Origin: Cardinalis cardinalis
Taxonomy: Eukaryota; Chordata; Aves; Passeriformes; Cardinalidae
NCBI GenBank assembly: GCA_014549065.1
Contig: JACDOX010000018.1
Location: forward strand, 7,796,151-7,860,150
Reading direction: 5' to 3'
Length of the DNA: 64,000 nucleotides
Positions 23,326 through 36,402 of this stretch are shown one piece after another (position 1 is the first letter of the stretch; each line of letters begins with the position of its first letter). The position numbers were made by a program, and so were the translations under genes. The notes below the pieces were generated by a model, which saw only the letters and a program-made list of their open reading frames with translations, was not told the origin of the DNA and ran no database searches.

Positions 23326-25373
23326 TTAGTTATCATATGAAAATATAGTCTGGAGTACATTTTCCTCATGTTTAGGGTAACAAGCTCACTAATTGACTAG
23401 TTATAATTTGTTCTTCAGAAAGCATACTAATTTGTGTAACTTAGAAAAGCATAAAGAATTCTTTCTTCAAATAGATAAAAGAAAGATTGTACTGTGTGGT
23501 GTGATTGAAGTCCATGAAAACAATCTTATGTGATACGTAACAAATACTGTACCATTTAAAGCACAGCATTTATAGGTCCTCAGCTAATATAACTTTATGG
23601 AACTATATGACAAGTAAAGTTATGATGGTGACAATGACTCTTTTTGGACAAGTCCAATCTATTTTTTTTACTTCTTTATGAAAAATTAGTTCAATCTATG
23701 TTTTTTTTAGCATTCTAAGAGTTTGCAATCTTCGTCTGAAGGCAGATTTGGTGCATCCAAAAGTAACACTATGCCCTGATAAGAAGAGTTTCTAGTGTAG
23801 TCAGACAATTGCTTGTAAAAAGAAAGGCTTGCAGCATTAGTGGTCTTTGAAAACTAATTTATTGGCTAGTTTTCACTTTTAGACAAATATAAGTTGTGCA
23901 ATAAGATCCCAGGGGTGAGATAGTNCATGTAGTCTGTGTGCAGGCTGCATGTGTGTGCATCTGAGAAACCCACTTTGCCTGATTGACACTTTACTGCTTA
24001 ACACTTGGTTCTTTGTAACTTGTTTATCCAAGTGGATGATATATTCTTGTGCAGCACGACTTTTTTTGAGGAATAAATTGTGATAGTCCAAGCCTATAAT
24101 TTGATTCCAGCAGCAGGCCTTCAGGGACTAGAGTATTTGCTCTAACTTGACTTTGCTTCTCCCTTCTGAAATACTTCACTCAGGATATGCATACCCACTT
24201 GCCTCTATGTTTAGCTAAATGTGCTCGTTGTCCTGTATTGTAATCTCAAAGGTCAGGGCATTGAACCATTAAATATTCAATTTATTCATGTAGGTACATT
24301 ACATGTGTTTCAGTGTTTTCTTAAATGATTTGACATTAATAAAAGAACACTGAAGCAAAAGGAACTGTGCAGAAGAGATAGTCCTTAGGCAATACACAAC
24401 AACAAATCATAACAGATATTAAAACCAGATTTAATATACATACTATTGTAAAACCCCTTCNTTCATTACAGTAGTAATAGCTACTGACGGTTATTACAGC
24501 TCATGCAATTTGCTGTACATTAACTTACAAAATTCNATTAAACTTCTTGATAAAAATTCTGTTATAAATTAATTCATTGATTTCAATGCAACATCTTTAT
24601 ATAGATTTAGGCTAGAAATACACAAATTTTTCTTGTGTGATTCTGTACCACCCTGATTCTGAGAGCTCTTGCTAGAGCTGAACTAAAACTGATGTTTTCC
24701 TTTTCTGNGTTGAAAGCAGGCTTTCTTTCAGCTGTTTACTGAAAGAAAAAGTCATTTACTGTGTCTGCTTTTCATAAACTTTGAAAAATTAAAATTTATT
24801 GAGCCAAACATTCACTATTCACTATCTTTCAGTTTCTAAGTTATAGATATGAGATTTTGGTTGATGGTATATTTGTAGCTGTGAGTATTCATGATAGAAA
24901 TTTGTGATTTTCCCTCAAGGCATAAAATGCCACTCCAAAATCAACAATTCAAAATATAAGCATATATTACATAATAAAAGAATATTTTTAAAAAATTGAT
25001 AAAAGAATAAAAAAGATGGACTATAAGATAAAAATTACTTGTAGGTATCTTGTGAAAATCATGTACCTCTCATCNTTTTCCCTTTTAGGATTCTGCTGGC
25101 ATGAAGAATACAAAGACATAAAATAACATTTTTCATAATGGATATCTTCCAAAAGAATATAATTTTGCAATTAGAAATATATGTTGCAAATTAATGTTCA
25201 CAGTATTTACTGCTCTGAAAATTTAGCAAAGTAAAATTTGACAAATTATTTCTTTAAACATTTGGCAAGGAATAGTACCGACCTGTAGAGATAGAATGTA
25301 AGGAAGATGATAATTTAGAGACAAAATCTACCAACCTGCTTGTATTGACCAGTTTTTTACTCTGAAGCTGTCC

Positions 25374-25456
25374 TAGTGAGATCAATAGGATTACTGGAAC
25401 AGTAATGCCCTACTTGCTGAGGGCATTACTGTGAGAAAGGCTTGCAGAATTTGGCC
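25374..25456. repeat. Hairpin in a probable ancient amniote repeat
   Basis: ACAGTAATGCCCT (25399-25411) and AGGGCATTACTGT (25420-25432) form a perfect 13-bp stem with an 8-nt loop. Flanking GAGATCAATAGGATTACT and GAGAAAGGCTTGCAGAATTTGG resemble an old amniote repeat whose motif reads roughly 'AGTCAATGGGACTACTC ... GAGTAAGG.TTGCAGGAT'. The match is from memory; the hairpin itself is directly visible. Confidence 0.5.
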
Positions 25457-25507
25457 TTTAATATGTCTTACTGGCAAAAATCTTCCTTTTTTTCCAANTC
25501 TTTTTTT

Positions 25508-25540
25508 GTGTGTGTGTGAGTGTGCATCTGTGTGCATGTG
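25508..25540 (+). repeat. TG-rich simple sequence
   Basis: A short (TG)n run degenerates into GTGTGCATCTGTGTGCATGTG. Confidence 0.75.
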
Positions 25541-26178
25541 TCATAGATGTTAAACAGCTTCACTGTAGCTTTGGGAAACGTAGCTCTGAAACCTGGAAGT
25601 TTCTATACTTACTTCAAAGAGAAGACTTCAGGTTTGCTCATTCATTTTGAAAATGTTTTCTTCTTTTATTCTGCAATTAGATTTATGAAAATCATTTTTA
25701 AAAATAATACAATACCAGGACTACCAGGACATATTCTTTTTTTTTTTTCCTGAAAGTATATTTGTCTTGCAACTCACAGTAGTATTCTCCTCTTAGAAGG
25801 ATAAGACCTCTTCCTCTCTCTGTGAAACCAGAAAAATATCATCTATGTTTGCTCTTCTTCACTCTTGAACNGCTGAAAGCAATGCAAAAAATGGCATTGA
25901 TTCAGTAAGAGTAGAGCCTTGACCGTGACATTCTGAGTCCTCTTACGGACAGTGTAGCCCTTTAGTCGTGCTTGACATAGGCCTGGATCNTGCCCGAAGT
26001 ACATATCATTTGCAAAAGGTGAGTCACTTCACNATTTTTTTCTCTTCAAGAACTGGGGAAGACTTTCTTGCAACAGCTTGGGAGGGAATAGAGACTTGGG
26101 TTGAAATAATCATGAAATCTTTTGCTAGACAATAAATTCTATTTTGAAGCTAATGTGTTTTTCCTTTTTCGTGTTAGT

Positions 26179-26202
26179 TGCTGCTGCTGCTGCTGCTGCT
26201 GC
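26179..26202 (+). repeat. (TGC)8 microsatellite
   Basis: Eight perfect TGC units. The forward open frame over it (26122-26304) is a poly-Cys artefact and not a gene. Confidence 0.95.
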
Positions 26203-29200
26203 CATACACTTGTCTTTGTTGCAACTTCCATGTGCCTGAACATGATTGGTTGGCTCCATGTTCTCATGCTATTGTTCAAGATGTTTCTATGGAGAGTGAT
26301 TTAATTTCACTAGATTTGTGGCTTTCTCCTGCTGTGCCTGTATAATGGCATTGAGGCAGATTGTTGAAAGGGAGCGTCTCAAGCCAGGTGGAGTTAATTA
26401 AGCTGAGGTAGGTACCCCCAGTCCTTCTCACATGCAAAAGAGTATAGGGGAAACCTGGCAGCTGATGATATAACAAATGTAAATATATTTTTGATGACAG
26501 ATTATGTCATGTAAAAATAGTGAAAGCAACTGAAAACTAAGGCAATGTACTGTCTACTTAAATTGCAATTCCCACTAAGAAAGAAGTAATTTATTTGCTG
26601 TGAATAAATGAACAGTCATAGGGCTTGAGAAAAACTCACTGAGTCTTAAAATGAGAGGACTTGATATACATGCAAGAAGGACATAGGACCCCCCTCTTCC
26701 ACTCCCTGCAAGGGTCCATGTTATGCTCACACACTGTTGATAATGAATTTGGAAATTCCTCTAGCCTCTGGCATGATAAAAATTTACAGAAACATATTAA
26801 ACAGAAAAAAAAAGCAGATGAAGTCCTATATTACTTGTGGCTCATTCTGTTGAGGATTAATTGTGTGGGGTTCAAGATTTTCCTGTAAACAGTTAAAATT
26901 TACCAGCTGCAGAAACATAGACTTGCTTAAACTGTATTTGCAATGATGAACTGACATGAAACAAAGAAACAACATAGAGAGCAAGGTACATTTAAGGAAA
27001 TCTCATACTATTTTAAGTGAAATCAATGGNGGAAGTTCTTTTGCTTATATGAGCATATTTTATATAATTAGTGTAATTCAGTTCAAGATACTGTAACAGA
27101 GTCAGGTGAGAACAAGCAGAGACTTGTAGATCATCTGTAGTAAAGAATGGAGCTGAGTGGTAAAGAAGNTCTGTGGATCTGGAACTTGATGGGTTGAGAG
27201 GCAGTGAAAAGATGAAACTGGGAAACAGCTAATGGCCACAGCATGCTTTTTGTCTTGATGAACTAATTTCCTGGTGGAATGTGTTTTGCTGCAGGAGTAT
27301 GTTTGGTATGAAAATTAAATGGAAGCATAAGCAGTTTATCTAAGGTATTTTATCTAATCTCTGTGTATATTTTAAATCCNTCAGAACAGAATCTCAGCAC
27401 TAACAGTCTTTTATAGCAAAGCAGTCAGAGGACTGAAATTAACCACTCTGCTTACATCCTCTGAACATAGCATGTTTTTCCCTTGTCTCATACTCCAAGG
27501 GAATACTGTTGGGTCACTCAGAGGTGACTGCATTTATGCAAANGAAAAGAGATGGATCTTCGCTTTCACTTGTAAGGTCCCATGGTCCAGAACCTTTTCT
27601 AATTTTTGATGAAAAGAAATTTTCTGTCTGTAAAGCAGACAAAGGCAGTTGCCAAGATCTTAACGCTGGTCTCCGTCTGTCACAGTTACTAAGACTACAG
27701 CTGCCACACTGGGGCAGAGTAAGCAGCAGGTATGAAGGAGTCATGGCCTAGTTCTTTCAAAACTTTGAAGAATAGGGCCAGCATTTGGCCTTGCAATGGA
27801 TTTGATGCCACCCTGGTAGAGAGAACAACAGAAAGATCATCTGAATGACGTGCTCTTTTTGTGCTGCTGAACTTAGGACATGCACTGAATAAGATGATTG
27901 CAGCCAAGTGTTTCTCACATTTCTGATTCCTTCTTAAGGGGAGAGAAAAGAGACAGTTACTGAAACATGTTTCCTGAGTAATAGATTAGATAATGGATTT
28001 CAGAATGATGTGGCAGTGGTACATAGCAAGATATTAAATGTATTTGTAGTTCGAGTTGTAGTTCTGGGCTTTCNACTTTCTAGGAGTTCTTATGATAAAT
28101 ACAGGGAAAAGAATTCTGGAGTTCCTGTGACTCCTGTGTCTGTTGTAACGCTAACATATTTCTTCAGTTCCCTCTGTTTAATCTATTGATAATAAGCTTG
28201 TCAAAGGTAATAGAAGAAAAGTTCTTTGGATCAAACAGACTAATGAGCTAGTTAGCTAACATCTGGGATTAAGGCTAGATTTTACCTACTATGAAGTAAG
28301 AGAAGTGCTAACAAGCACACAAAAATCAAATCGAGAAAAAATTTGGAGGTGAAAAGGAAAATAAGTATATGAAGCTCAAATAATGTTTTTCTAATGACAA
28401 ATTTTCATAGTTGAATTGCTAAATTCATTTTACAAGATAATATCTAGCCTCCATAATAATTTCTTTGACCAAAATAGTTGAATTTATTATTTTTAAACTA
28501 GAGTTTCAATCCCACCCCAGCTATTTTTATATTTAAAATTAGTTTTAAACACATCACTTATTCTTGTTTTACTTAATTCCTGGTGTTCTTCTGAATCTCT
28601 TGAAAGACTAGGATTGCCCATGAATGCACTAACATATTATTCAGTATTTCAGACATCTTCATTCCTAATGCAGAAAGAACTCATTATGAGTGAAGAAGAC
28701 AACTTTATGGACCTTGATCAGGGGAACTGCAAATGAGAAGTTTAATTTTCTAGGAATGACAGTAGTTTTGGAAGTTCTCTGCATGAATTTTCAGAATCTC
28801 AAATAACTTCAAATACTGTCAGGTACAAATACAGTCTCTGTGCCAAACTGCCATACACACAACTGTTTTCACACAGAAAAAAGGTCATTTTTTTTTAATA
28901 TGTATCTGGCTCACACAGCTTCTACTCTGTCATTCAGTGGTGGGCTCAACATTAAGAGAACCTTCCAGTTTCCAGAAAACAATTTTTCAAGATACTTTTT
29001 CCTCATAATCACACTGCTGGTAAAAGAAGCTAGCTTGTAAAACTAAAGGTTGTTCTGCCAGAGGGTGAAAATTTACTACACTGAAGTCAATGACAAACAC
29101 CTAGAGAGACAGTATTTCACCCATGATGTTTTGCCACAATATATTATGACTCTAAAAGAAGTGGTGATTGTTTGTAATTGAATTGTGATTTCAGCTGAGA

Positions 29201-31540
29201 AGCAATGAGACAGTGAAAATGCCACTTCTGTTTAGAATAAGGTAAAAAACAATGAGTTAGATGACAAATTAAAAAAGGAAAGCAAATAAATTATTTCATT
29301 TTTCAGAGGCTAAGATACCATATTATTTGAAGAACCACATACTTGACCTTTTCTTTCTTTCATTTATCTGTTTTCTTCTCTACAGAGTACATCAAAAATG
29401 AAACCCTTATTTTGGACATTCACGGGAAAAAAGCCCAGCAAAATGTAGCAATTTGTTTTTAGCAAATCCTGAACTATAAGCAAATTGTGCTATATCACAG
29501 TCATTTTTTCCTAAGTCATTTGGGGAAGAACACCTTTAAATTTGGGTTCATATCAGACCTAGAAAAATGAGATCTGTGCAGTGTTTTACTGCTAAAATTG
29601 TTGTAATATTATTAAGAACAATTCTAATAAAGTATATTAAAAAAAAAGCCCTCATCTCATCACTTTCTATTTCCTGAAAATTTTTATTGTAAATTTTATT
29701 GTAAAGGAAATTGTGTTATCATGACCAGTCTCCCATCTAGAATGATTAGGCATGGAAAGCTATTACAAAGAATAAAAGCAGGAGGAAAAACAATAGAGTT
29801 GAAATATAGCATACTGTAAAAAGCTGAAAGTATAATGCATTAGAAAAAATTTGAAGGAAAGAAAGAAAAAATGTGCATCCCTTGAAGAGGCTTGAAAAAC
29901 TGTCAGCTTTTAGCAGCAAGCCAATATTTCTGTTTGTGGGCTCAAGGGACTGTTAAACAACAAGCAATTATTTCAGGCAAGAGCAGATGTAAATGGCAGC
30001 ATTCAAAAACCCATGAAAAGATACTGTTAAAACTGGTTTAGTACCTTTTAGAATATTGTGGCAGTGCAGTCCTGCATATCACCANGAAGATTTATTCCCT
30101 GGAAAAAGATCAAATAATAACAGGATATTCACCAGAGAGACAAAATGATGAAGACAACCAAAGTGTGTTGCAGAATGACACATTCAATACTAAATGATAT
30201 ATTAATTTTCTCTAATGAGCTCAAGGCAACAAATAAATAAGACTCAAAACTTCTTTTCTGCTTAAAATTGAACATTAGGTGAACATTTAAATTGCATTTT
30301 TAGAGTCTTGTTTTTAAAGTTAAGTTACGAGTTTGGGGTGTGGGGGTGAAACCAGTGATAATCCTAGTACAGTAACTCTCTGCTTGTACAAAAAATGGAA
30401 AAGTGAAGAGCACTACTTATTTTTTTGTAGGTCACATCAAAAAACATAAAATCAGTAGTGAGAAGGAGGTATCAGATTTTGAAAGTTTCTTTTGACATTA
30501 TATTTTTGGATGTGCATTAAAAAGCTGAAAGTCTTGTAATTTTGGGGACTTGAAAGAATACATACAGTCTAGATAGTCAGTGATCTTCTGTTCTATTGAC
30601 AGATGCAGTGAAGATTCATATAGGTGGAAGTAATTCTGAAAGTCTTGCCATAGTTTATGTGTATAATTTGTTATTAGTTACTTTTCCTTTCTTCTTACTT
30701 GTAAGAAAGTAACTAATGTCTGGGCGTCAATATAAAGTGAATGTGTGCGGACAATTAAGTATTTTACTTACATTATGAATATTGGAAAACAGGAAAGGCA
30801 TTCACAGAAAGAAGAATATTCTGACAAATAAAATTATGTGGTTAAAAAAAAAAAGAAGAAAAAGGTAGGATTTAAGACCTTAATAAATAATGTTAGATAT
30901 ATGTAAATAGAAGCAGTAAATAGCTGCACAGTGAGTACCCACCTGTATCCCAAATATACACAACAGAACTAGCTTCCCAGCTGTATCTGATGTGAATAAA
31001 GTATCCATTTGCAAACCTGGTTTAGGCATGAACAAACGTATTTTAAAGGTTGCCAATGTTTAANTTAACTCTTTGGGAAAAGGAATATATTTCCTTTGAG
31101 CATGCACAATGCCAAGGTAAATGGCACCCTAATCCCTAATGAAGGCTTATCTGCACTGCCAGANCACAAACTGTGAGAGAAGGAATAAAAATCCCCCAAT
31201 GCACAGCATAAAACTTCTTTACTCTGTATTGTCTGTGTTCACAGCTGCAAACCTTGCAGTGAGTAGGAGCAGCTCTCCAGACCCTGTACNTACAGTAGTG
31301 CCAAGTGAAGAGTTTTGCAACAGAAATCTATTCTCCTCATCAAGCATGTCCTTGCTCACATCCTTTTCCTTAGTGCACAAACAACACAGAGAGTGACTGT
31401 CTGGGCTCATATAACAAATGCAATTCAAAATATTGCGGCGATTTGAGCTTCATGCTTTCATTCCCCTGTTGATTTGCAATCCTTAATCCCTGAGTGCTGA
31501 AGACCTCTGAGAATTTATAAATAAATCTGTTAATTATTAT

Positions 31541-31582
31541 GTGTTAAAATTAATTTAAATTATTTTAAAATTAATTTAACAC
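31541..31582. repeat. Near-perfect 42-nt palindrome
   Basis: The left arm GTGTTAAAATTAATTT and the right arm AAAATTAATTTAACAC are inverted copies differing by one A in the homopolymer. The composition is extremely AT-rich apart from the GTG/CAC ends. Confidence 0.75.
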
Positions 31583-33746
31583 TCAGTATTAGACACTGAC
31601 ATTTCTATCCCAAGTGGTCTTGTCAACACCCTAGTGCTGCAATTTCCTATTTACTTAAAACTGACTGAATTGTTATGCAGGTTAACACTTCCGATTTTCT
31701 AAGGATGCAAGGAAGTTTCTCATTTTGTNGAGATTGGAGAGAAAAANAAAAACAAAAAANCACCAACTCANCAACAACAGATAAACAACACTTATGAAAA
31801 TGTCAATGAGTTGCNATATCTCACAATGAGTGTTGTCTAAATGCTCTAAATAGTATTGAAGCTTTACAATTTCCCCAGCAAATGTTTGTTTCTTGTATCT
31901 CTCTCCATCTTTCTTAATCTTTTGACAACTTAAGGTTTCTGCTATTTCCATTTAGAATAACAGAGGAAATGTAATGCTATTTTGCCTGGTTTTCCCAGCA
32001 AGAGGCAGTAAAGATAACCCCTAAAAAGAGATTTAGATGTCCTAGCTCAAAGGTTAGATTCTCTTTCTTGTTTAAAGTAGATATCTTTATTTTCTCTATG
32101 TAATAAGAGGCTTTTTCAGAAATTTCTAGAATNATCTAGTTCACTACCTCTAGTTTACCCACTTTTAATTGTATAAAACCATTTCTTAGAGTTTACTTTA
32201 TAAAAGTTTATTCCACTTTTCTCTATCTCAGTATTTTGGTATAGATTCTCCCAGACATGACTCAAGGCACTTGATATCTCACTTTAAGCTGTTCTCAGGA
32301 GAGAGACTTTTCTGTTATTTATATTGTGAGCCTAAAAGACAACCTTCCTGAAGATGCATTCACAATTAGGCTCTATACACCCTCAACCTTTGTCCATCAA
32401 GAGGGGAAGAGAGAGAGGGAGGGAGAAAGGACACATCCATATTTTTCTTTAAGAGATACTAAGACCTCAAACTCAGAAACTTAAAAACAAGAAAAGTAGG
32501 CCAAGAGTGAAGAACTATAGCACAAACTCTAATTATCTGCAGGAGACACCCACTTGAATATGAATTCTTTACTGTCACAAAATGATAGATAATGGGACAT
32601 ATGCCACAGATTTTATTTATAGAGAATCAAAGGATGGAAAAAGGTGGGGAAGGAGGGGGTAGAAAGCATAACAAAATATAAACCAAAATAAGGTAACATT
32701 ATCTCTGGAATTTTGTATTAGTTTGACATTGTTAAATTGTTATAGACTATAAATGAAGAAACATCTTCAGGAAAAAAATTAGTTTGAAGGATTAATGTAG
32801 TAATTTTGAGCATAATATATTACTGAGGTAAACATAAACAGTTTACTCTGGGACTAGATTTTAAAATTTATCATTTTATGCCCATGACATCCATTTCAGT
32901 TGGCTTGGTGATTTATGATGATACAATAATAATGCATNATAATAGTGTTAGGGGTAGAAAATTTTTTTAGAGAATTTTTGTGGTATGTTACATATTATAG
33001 TTCATAATAATAATATGTGTAAGTTCAGGTGATTTATTGAGCATATCTGTATCAGAGACAGCACTTCTAGACATTTCAGAGATTGTGGTTTTTAAGGAAT
33101 ATTGTCACAATGAAAATTAAGAAATGTTAGGCATTTTTATCTTTTTTAATTTCTTCAGGGTTGGACGAGTTAACTTTTAATAATTGACTTAATGAAACAT
33201 TTTGTATTTTACAGAAAGGACAAGAACTTTGTGGTGTTCACCCATTCATAATTAATGCAAGCAGTGAGCACTAAAACCTTTCACTGAGATTTGCAGCATG
33301 GCTTCTGTGTATTCTTCACTGTATCCCAGTGGCTACTTTCTCCCCCTGCATCNGACTGGGTGATGTCCTTGATGGTGTGGGGCTGGTTAGTCACTCTCTG
33401 AGACTGTCTAGCAGACTCTCACTCTTTTTTCTCATGGAAACTATGTCTAACAAAATTGCTCTGTCTCAAAAGACTGGAGCCTCTCAGGCAGTATCTGACA
33501 GCCTAACACAGCCTGCTAATGCATTATTTCAAATTTTGTTGCTTACAGTTATGAGTGGTAACAAAGTAAATGAAAAGGGGTTTGCTGCATAATGNTGAAA
33601 GNTAAGAGTCCTTTCCTTTTTTATTNTTTTTTTTNAATTTAATTTCTCATTTATTGGTGTTAGTCAGCATTGGAGATGCCTAACTCATATTAACAAGTGT
33701 ATTGATACCAAGCATCTGTACAATAAGAGAGAGGAGGCATATGCTA

Positions 33747-33791
33747 TGTCAATTTAGGCCATCAAATAATATTTGATGGCCTAAATTGACA
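33747..33791. repeat. Perfect 45-nt palindrome
   Basis: A 22-nt left arm (33747-33768, starting TGTCAATTTAGGCC) and a 22-nt right arm (33770-33791, ending GGCCTAAATTGACA) are exact reverse complements around one central A. The sequence is not simple repeat. A weaker inverted pair, CAATAT/ATATTG, overlaps its right edge. Confidence 0.95.
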
Positions 33792-34871
33792 ATATCAAAT
33801 ATTGTACCGTCAGTCATTTCTGAATAATCTGGTGAGAGTATTTAATCTGTTTTGATATGTGTTCTTTTTTTTAATATGTAATGCAGATTGGAAAATACAA
33901 GTATTATCTGTAAAAGGTATGGAAAAAAAAGAAAAAACTGGCAACAAAGATTAAATTGTCAATGAAAATGGTCAAGGAACATGAAGAAGCAATAATTTTC
34001 ACAGTTTAAAAAAATATGAAAACAGCAAAATTTTTATTTCTGAAAATATGGAAAGATTCAAATTTAATTTATGGGAAGAGGAGTTGTAGGCTATGTTCAG
34101 AGTTGGAAATACTATTTTTATGCAAATTATTATGATGTGTCAGAAAAATGGAATCTCTGATCTCAGTACAAAAAATGGAAAACTAGAATATCAAACTGAG
34201 TGTTTGAACATAGCATAGTATATATCCAAATGGGATTTCACAGATTAAAATTATGCTCAGGGCAAAGAATGAATTTAATGTAGCTGACAATCCTCATTTT
34301 TAGCGACTTTCAATACTAAAAAACCCCAACTTTTCCAACATCATTGTTCAAGAAACTCTTAGAAATTTCTATTTTAAGGAATCATTAACTTACTTGAGTT
34401 AAAAGACTGTTTAATCAATGCTGTAGATACATATCCTGGAGGACACTATTGACCAACACTTGTTGTTGATGTTTACATCTCATGAAAAACTTGAGCACAG
34501 AAGTAGAAAATACTCATTACAAAGTCACTAACACTGCTCACTGATCCACAGGGAATTTTACCAGCCTAACGAAAGTATTTGGACTCCTGTTTATGGGAAA
34601 GGTATTTCCTTGATGAGAACTGAGTAGAGGCTTTCTGAAGGAAAATTCTCATCTATACAGTCACTTTAAAGACAAATGTAGGAAAAAACCTGCTTCTTTA
34701 GAAAACCAAGTCAAGACAAACCAAAACAAAGCCCCACTTGTTTAAAAAGTATTTTTCTGACAAATTTATGCAGTTTTCACCTTACTAGGTCTCAATGTAG
34801 TCTAATATGAATGTAAACCCCANGAATATGAATGTGTTATGACAGGAAAAATATGTTAGCATGTACACAGA

Positions 34872-35490
34872 GTCACAGAATAGCTGGGGTTGAAAGGAAC
34901 CTCTGAAGTTGATCTACTCCAACTGCTTTGGTANAGTGTGTCCAGCACTTGTGCCCAGACAAGTTTTGAATAGTTTCAGAGAAGTGGACTCCAAACCTCT
35001 CCAGGCACCCTATTCCAGCACTCTGTAACTCCCAAAGTAACNAAACTTTTCCTCACATTCAGATTGAACTTCCTGTGTTATGGTTTGTGCCTGTTTCCTC
35101 GCTGAAAATCACTGGAAAGAGGGACATTGCTGAGCACATCCTTTTGACACCCACCCTCAAGATGTTTCTAAACATTGATAAGATCCTCTCTCCAGGCTAA
35201 AAAGGTCCAGTTCCCTCAGCCTTTTATCATAAGAGAGAAGCTCCTATCCCCTAATCATTCTCTTAGTCCTTCACTGGATCCCCTCCAGCAGTTCTTTGTC
35301 TTCCTAGAACTGAGGAATCCAGAACTGGACACAACACTCCAGTGGCTTCACCAGCGAAGAGCAGAGGGACAGGATCACCTCCCTCAGCCTCCTGGCAACT
35401 CTATTGCCAGTGCACCCCAGGATNCCATTGGCATTTTTGGCCATAAGGGCACTGCTGCCTCATGGACAGCTTGTTGTCTGCAAGGACCCC
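34872..35490 (-). mobile_element. CR1 LINE, minus strand, 3' part of a split copy
   Basis: It begins with GTCACAGAATAGCTGGGGTTG and continues through CAGGCACCCTATTCCAGC, CTCTCTCCAGGCTAAAAAGG, CCTTCACTGGATCCCCTCCA and ATGGACAGCTTGTTGTCTGC, all antisense CR1. Similarity stops abruptly after CAAGGACCCC at 35490 and resumes at 35888, so an LTR landed inside this element. The 3' end variant differs from the other copies, which suggests another CR1 subfamily. Confidence 0.93.
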
Positions 35491-35493
35491 TAT

Positions 35494-35887
35494 TGTAAAT
35501 CAAAGGCAACTCGGACAGAGGGGAGAGAGAATGATGNATTCATCATCAGAAGGCTAAAGAATTACTGTATTATACTATACTATACTATCTACATTGTATC
35601 TAAACTGAATCTGTCATGCACTCGCCCTTGCTCACAGCTGCTCACACGGCACTCATCTCTCATTCTCTCATTCTCTCGTGACTGTCCCGTGACAGTCCGA
35701 CACACACACTCTTCTTGGCCCTGATTGGCCAAGGGAGCAAAACATCCTCACTTTGGGTAAAAAAATCTCCATATTGCATTCTACTTTAGCANAACACAGG
35801 CACAGCAAGCGAGATAAGAATTGTGTTTTCCTTCTTCTCGGCTNGTCTCACAGCTTCTCTCTGTTCAGAGGGCATGTGAATACCACA
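35494..35887. mobile_element. Solo LTR of an avian endogenous retrovirus, nested in CR1
   Basis: A block of about 394 bp begins TGTAAATCAAAGG and ends GTGAATACCACA, the TG...CA form of a retroviral LTR. Internal landmarks I associate with songbird LTRs are a TATACTATACTATAC run near 35575, a CTGATTGGCCAAGGGAGC segment near 35722, and AGATAAGAATTGTG followed by a T/C-rich stretch near 35815. No internal retroviral region or second LTR adjoins it, so it is solo, left by recombination between two LTRs. CCCC occurs on both CR1 sides (35487-35490, 35891-35894) and may be a decayed target duplication. Subfamily and orientation were not determined. Confidence 0.8.
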
Positions 35888-36130
35888 GAGCCCCAGGTCT
35901 TACTCTGCAGAGCTCCTTGGTAGCAGTCATGCCCCTGCCTGCAGCGGTGCATGGGGTTATTCCTCTCCAGGTGNAGAACTCTACAGTTTGTTCCTCTCTG
36001 CCCAGCTCTCCAGCCTGCTCCCATCTCACTGACTGCTAGAACACACTCTGAGATATCAGCCNCTCATTCCAGTCAGAAAACTTGCTGAGGGTGCAGTATG
36101 TCCCTTCACTTATGTTGTTACTGAATAGGA
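35888..36130 (-). mobile_element. CR1 LINE, minus strand, 5' part of the split copy
   Basis: CR1 similarity resumes with CCCCAGGTCTTACTCTGCAG, then GGTGCATGGGGTTATTCCTC, CAGCTCTCCAGCCTG and AAACTTGCTGAGGGTGCA (antisense of the reverse-transcriptase FADD-box region). It continues the 34872-35490 piece across the LTR without loss of order. It fades near 36130. Confidence 0.88.
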
Positions 36131-36402
36131 TACCTGAAATATCAGCAAAGGTCTTTACCATAGTAAAAAATGCATCTTTATATGGAATTGCTTTCAGATA
36201 TGCAAGTGATCTGGAAATATGTAACGAATGATCTGCCAAAACAATGGATTTTTAAACTCAGTTACAAAGGACTGTTGTTTTGCAGTGATGAGCAGAGACA
36301 GGCCACCCATAAAAGGCTGGAAGTGCCAGATACCATGGATAGTACAACATAAGACAATTAACAATGACATGTTTATGCAATATGAATAAACCAAAAGCAT
36401 TA

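Larger units (their letters stand above)
23326..34871. other. AT-rich unique DNA, no gene recognised
   Basis: About 11.5 kb without a supportable gene or a recognised young transposon. It contains a (TGC)8 microsatellite, a TG-rich tract, a probable ancient-repeat hairpin at 25.4 kb, a near-palindrome at 31.54 kb and a 45-nt palindrome at 33.75 kb. AATAAA followed by an A run at 29625-29648 looks like a cleavage/polyadenylation signal, but no transcript can be linked to it. Confidence 0.65.

Noticed and set aside
26122..26304. Poly-cysteine small protein
   Set aside because: The eight cysteines are a (TGC)8 microsatellite read in one frame.
29612..29648. Processed pseudogene tail (AATAAA then poly(A))
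   Set aside because: AATAAA at 29625 and a short A run are present, but no upstream body resembles a known mRNA and both motifs are common in AT-rich DNA.
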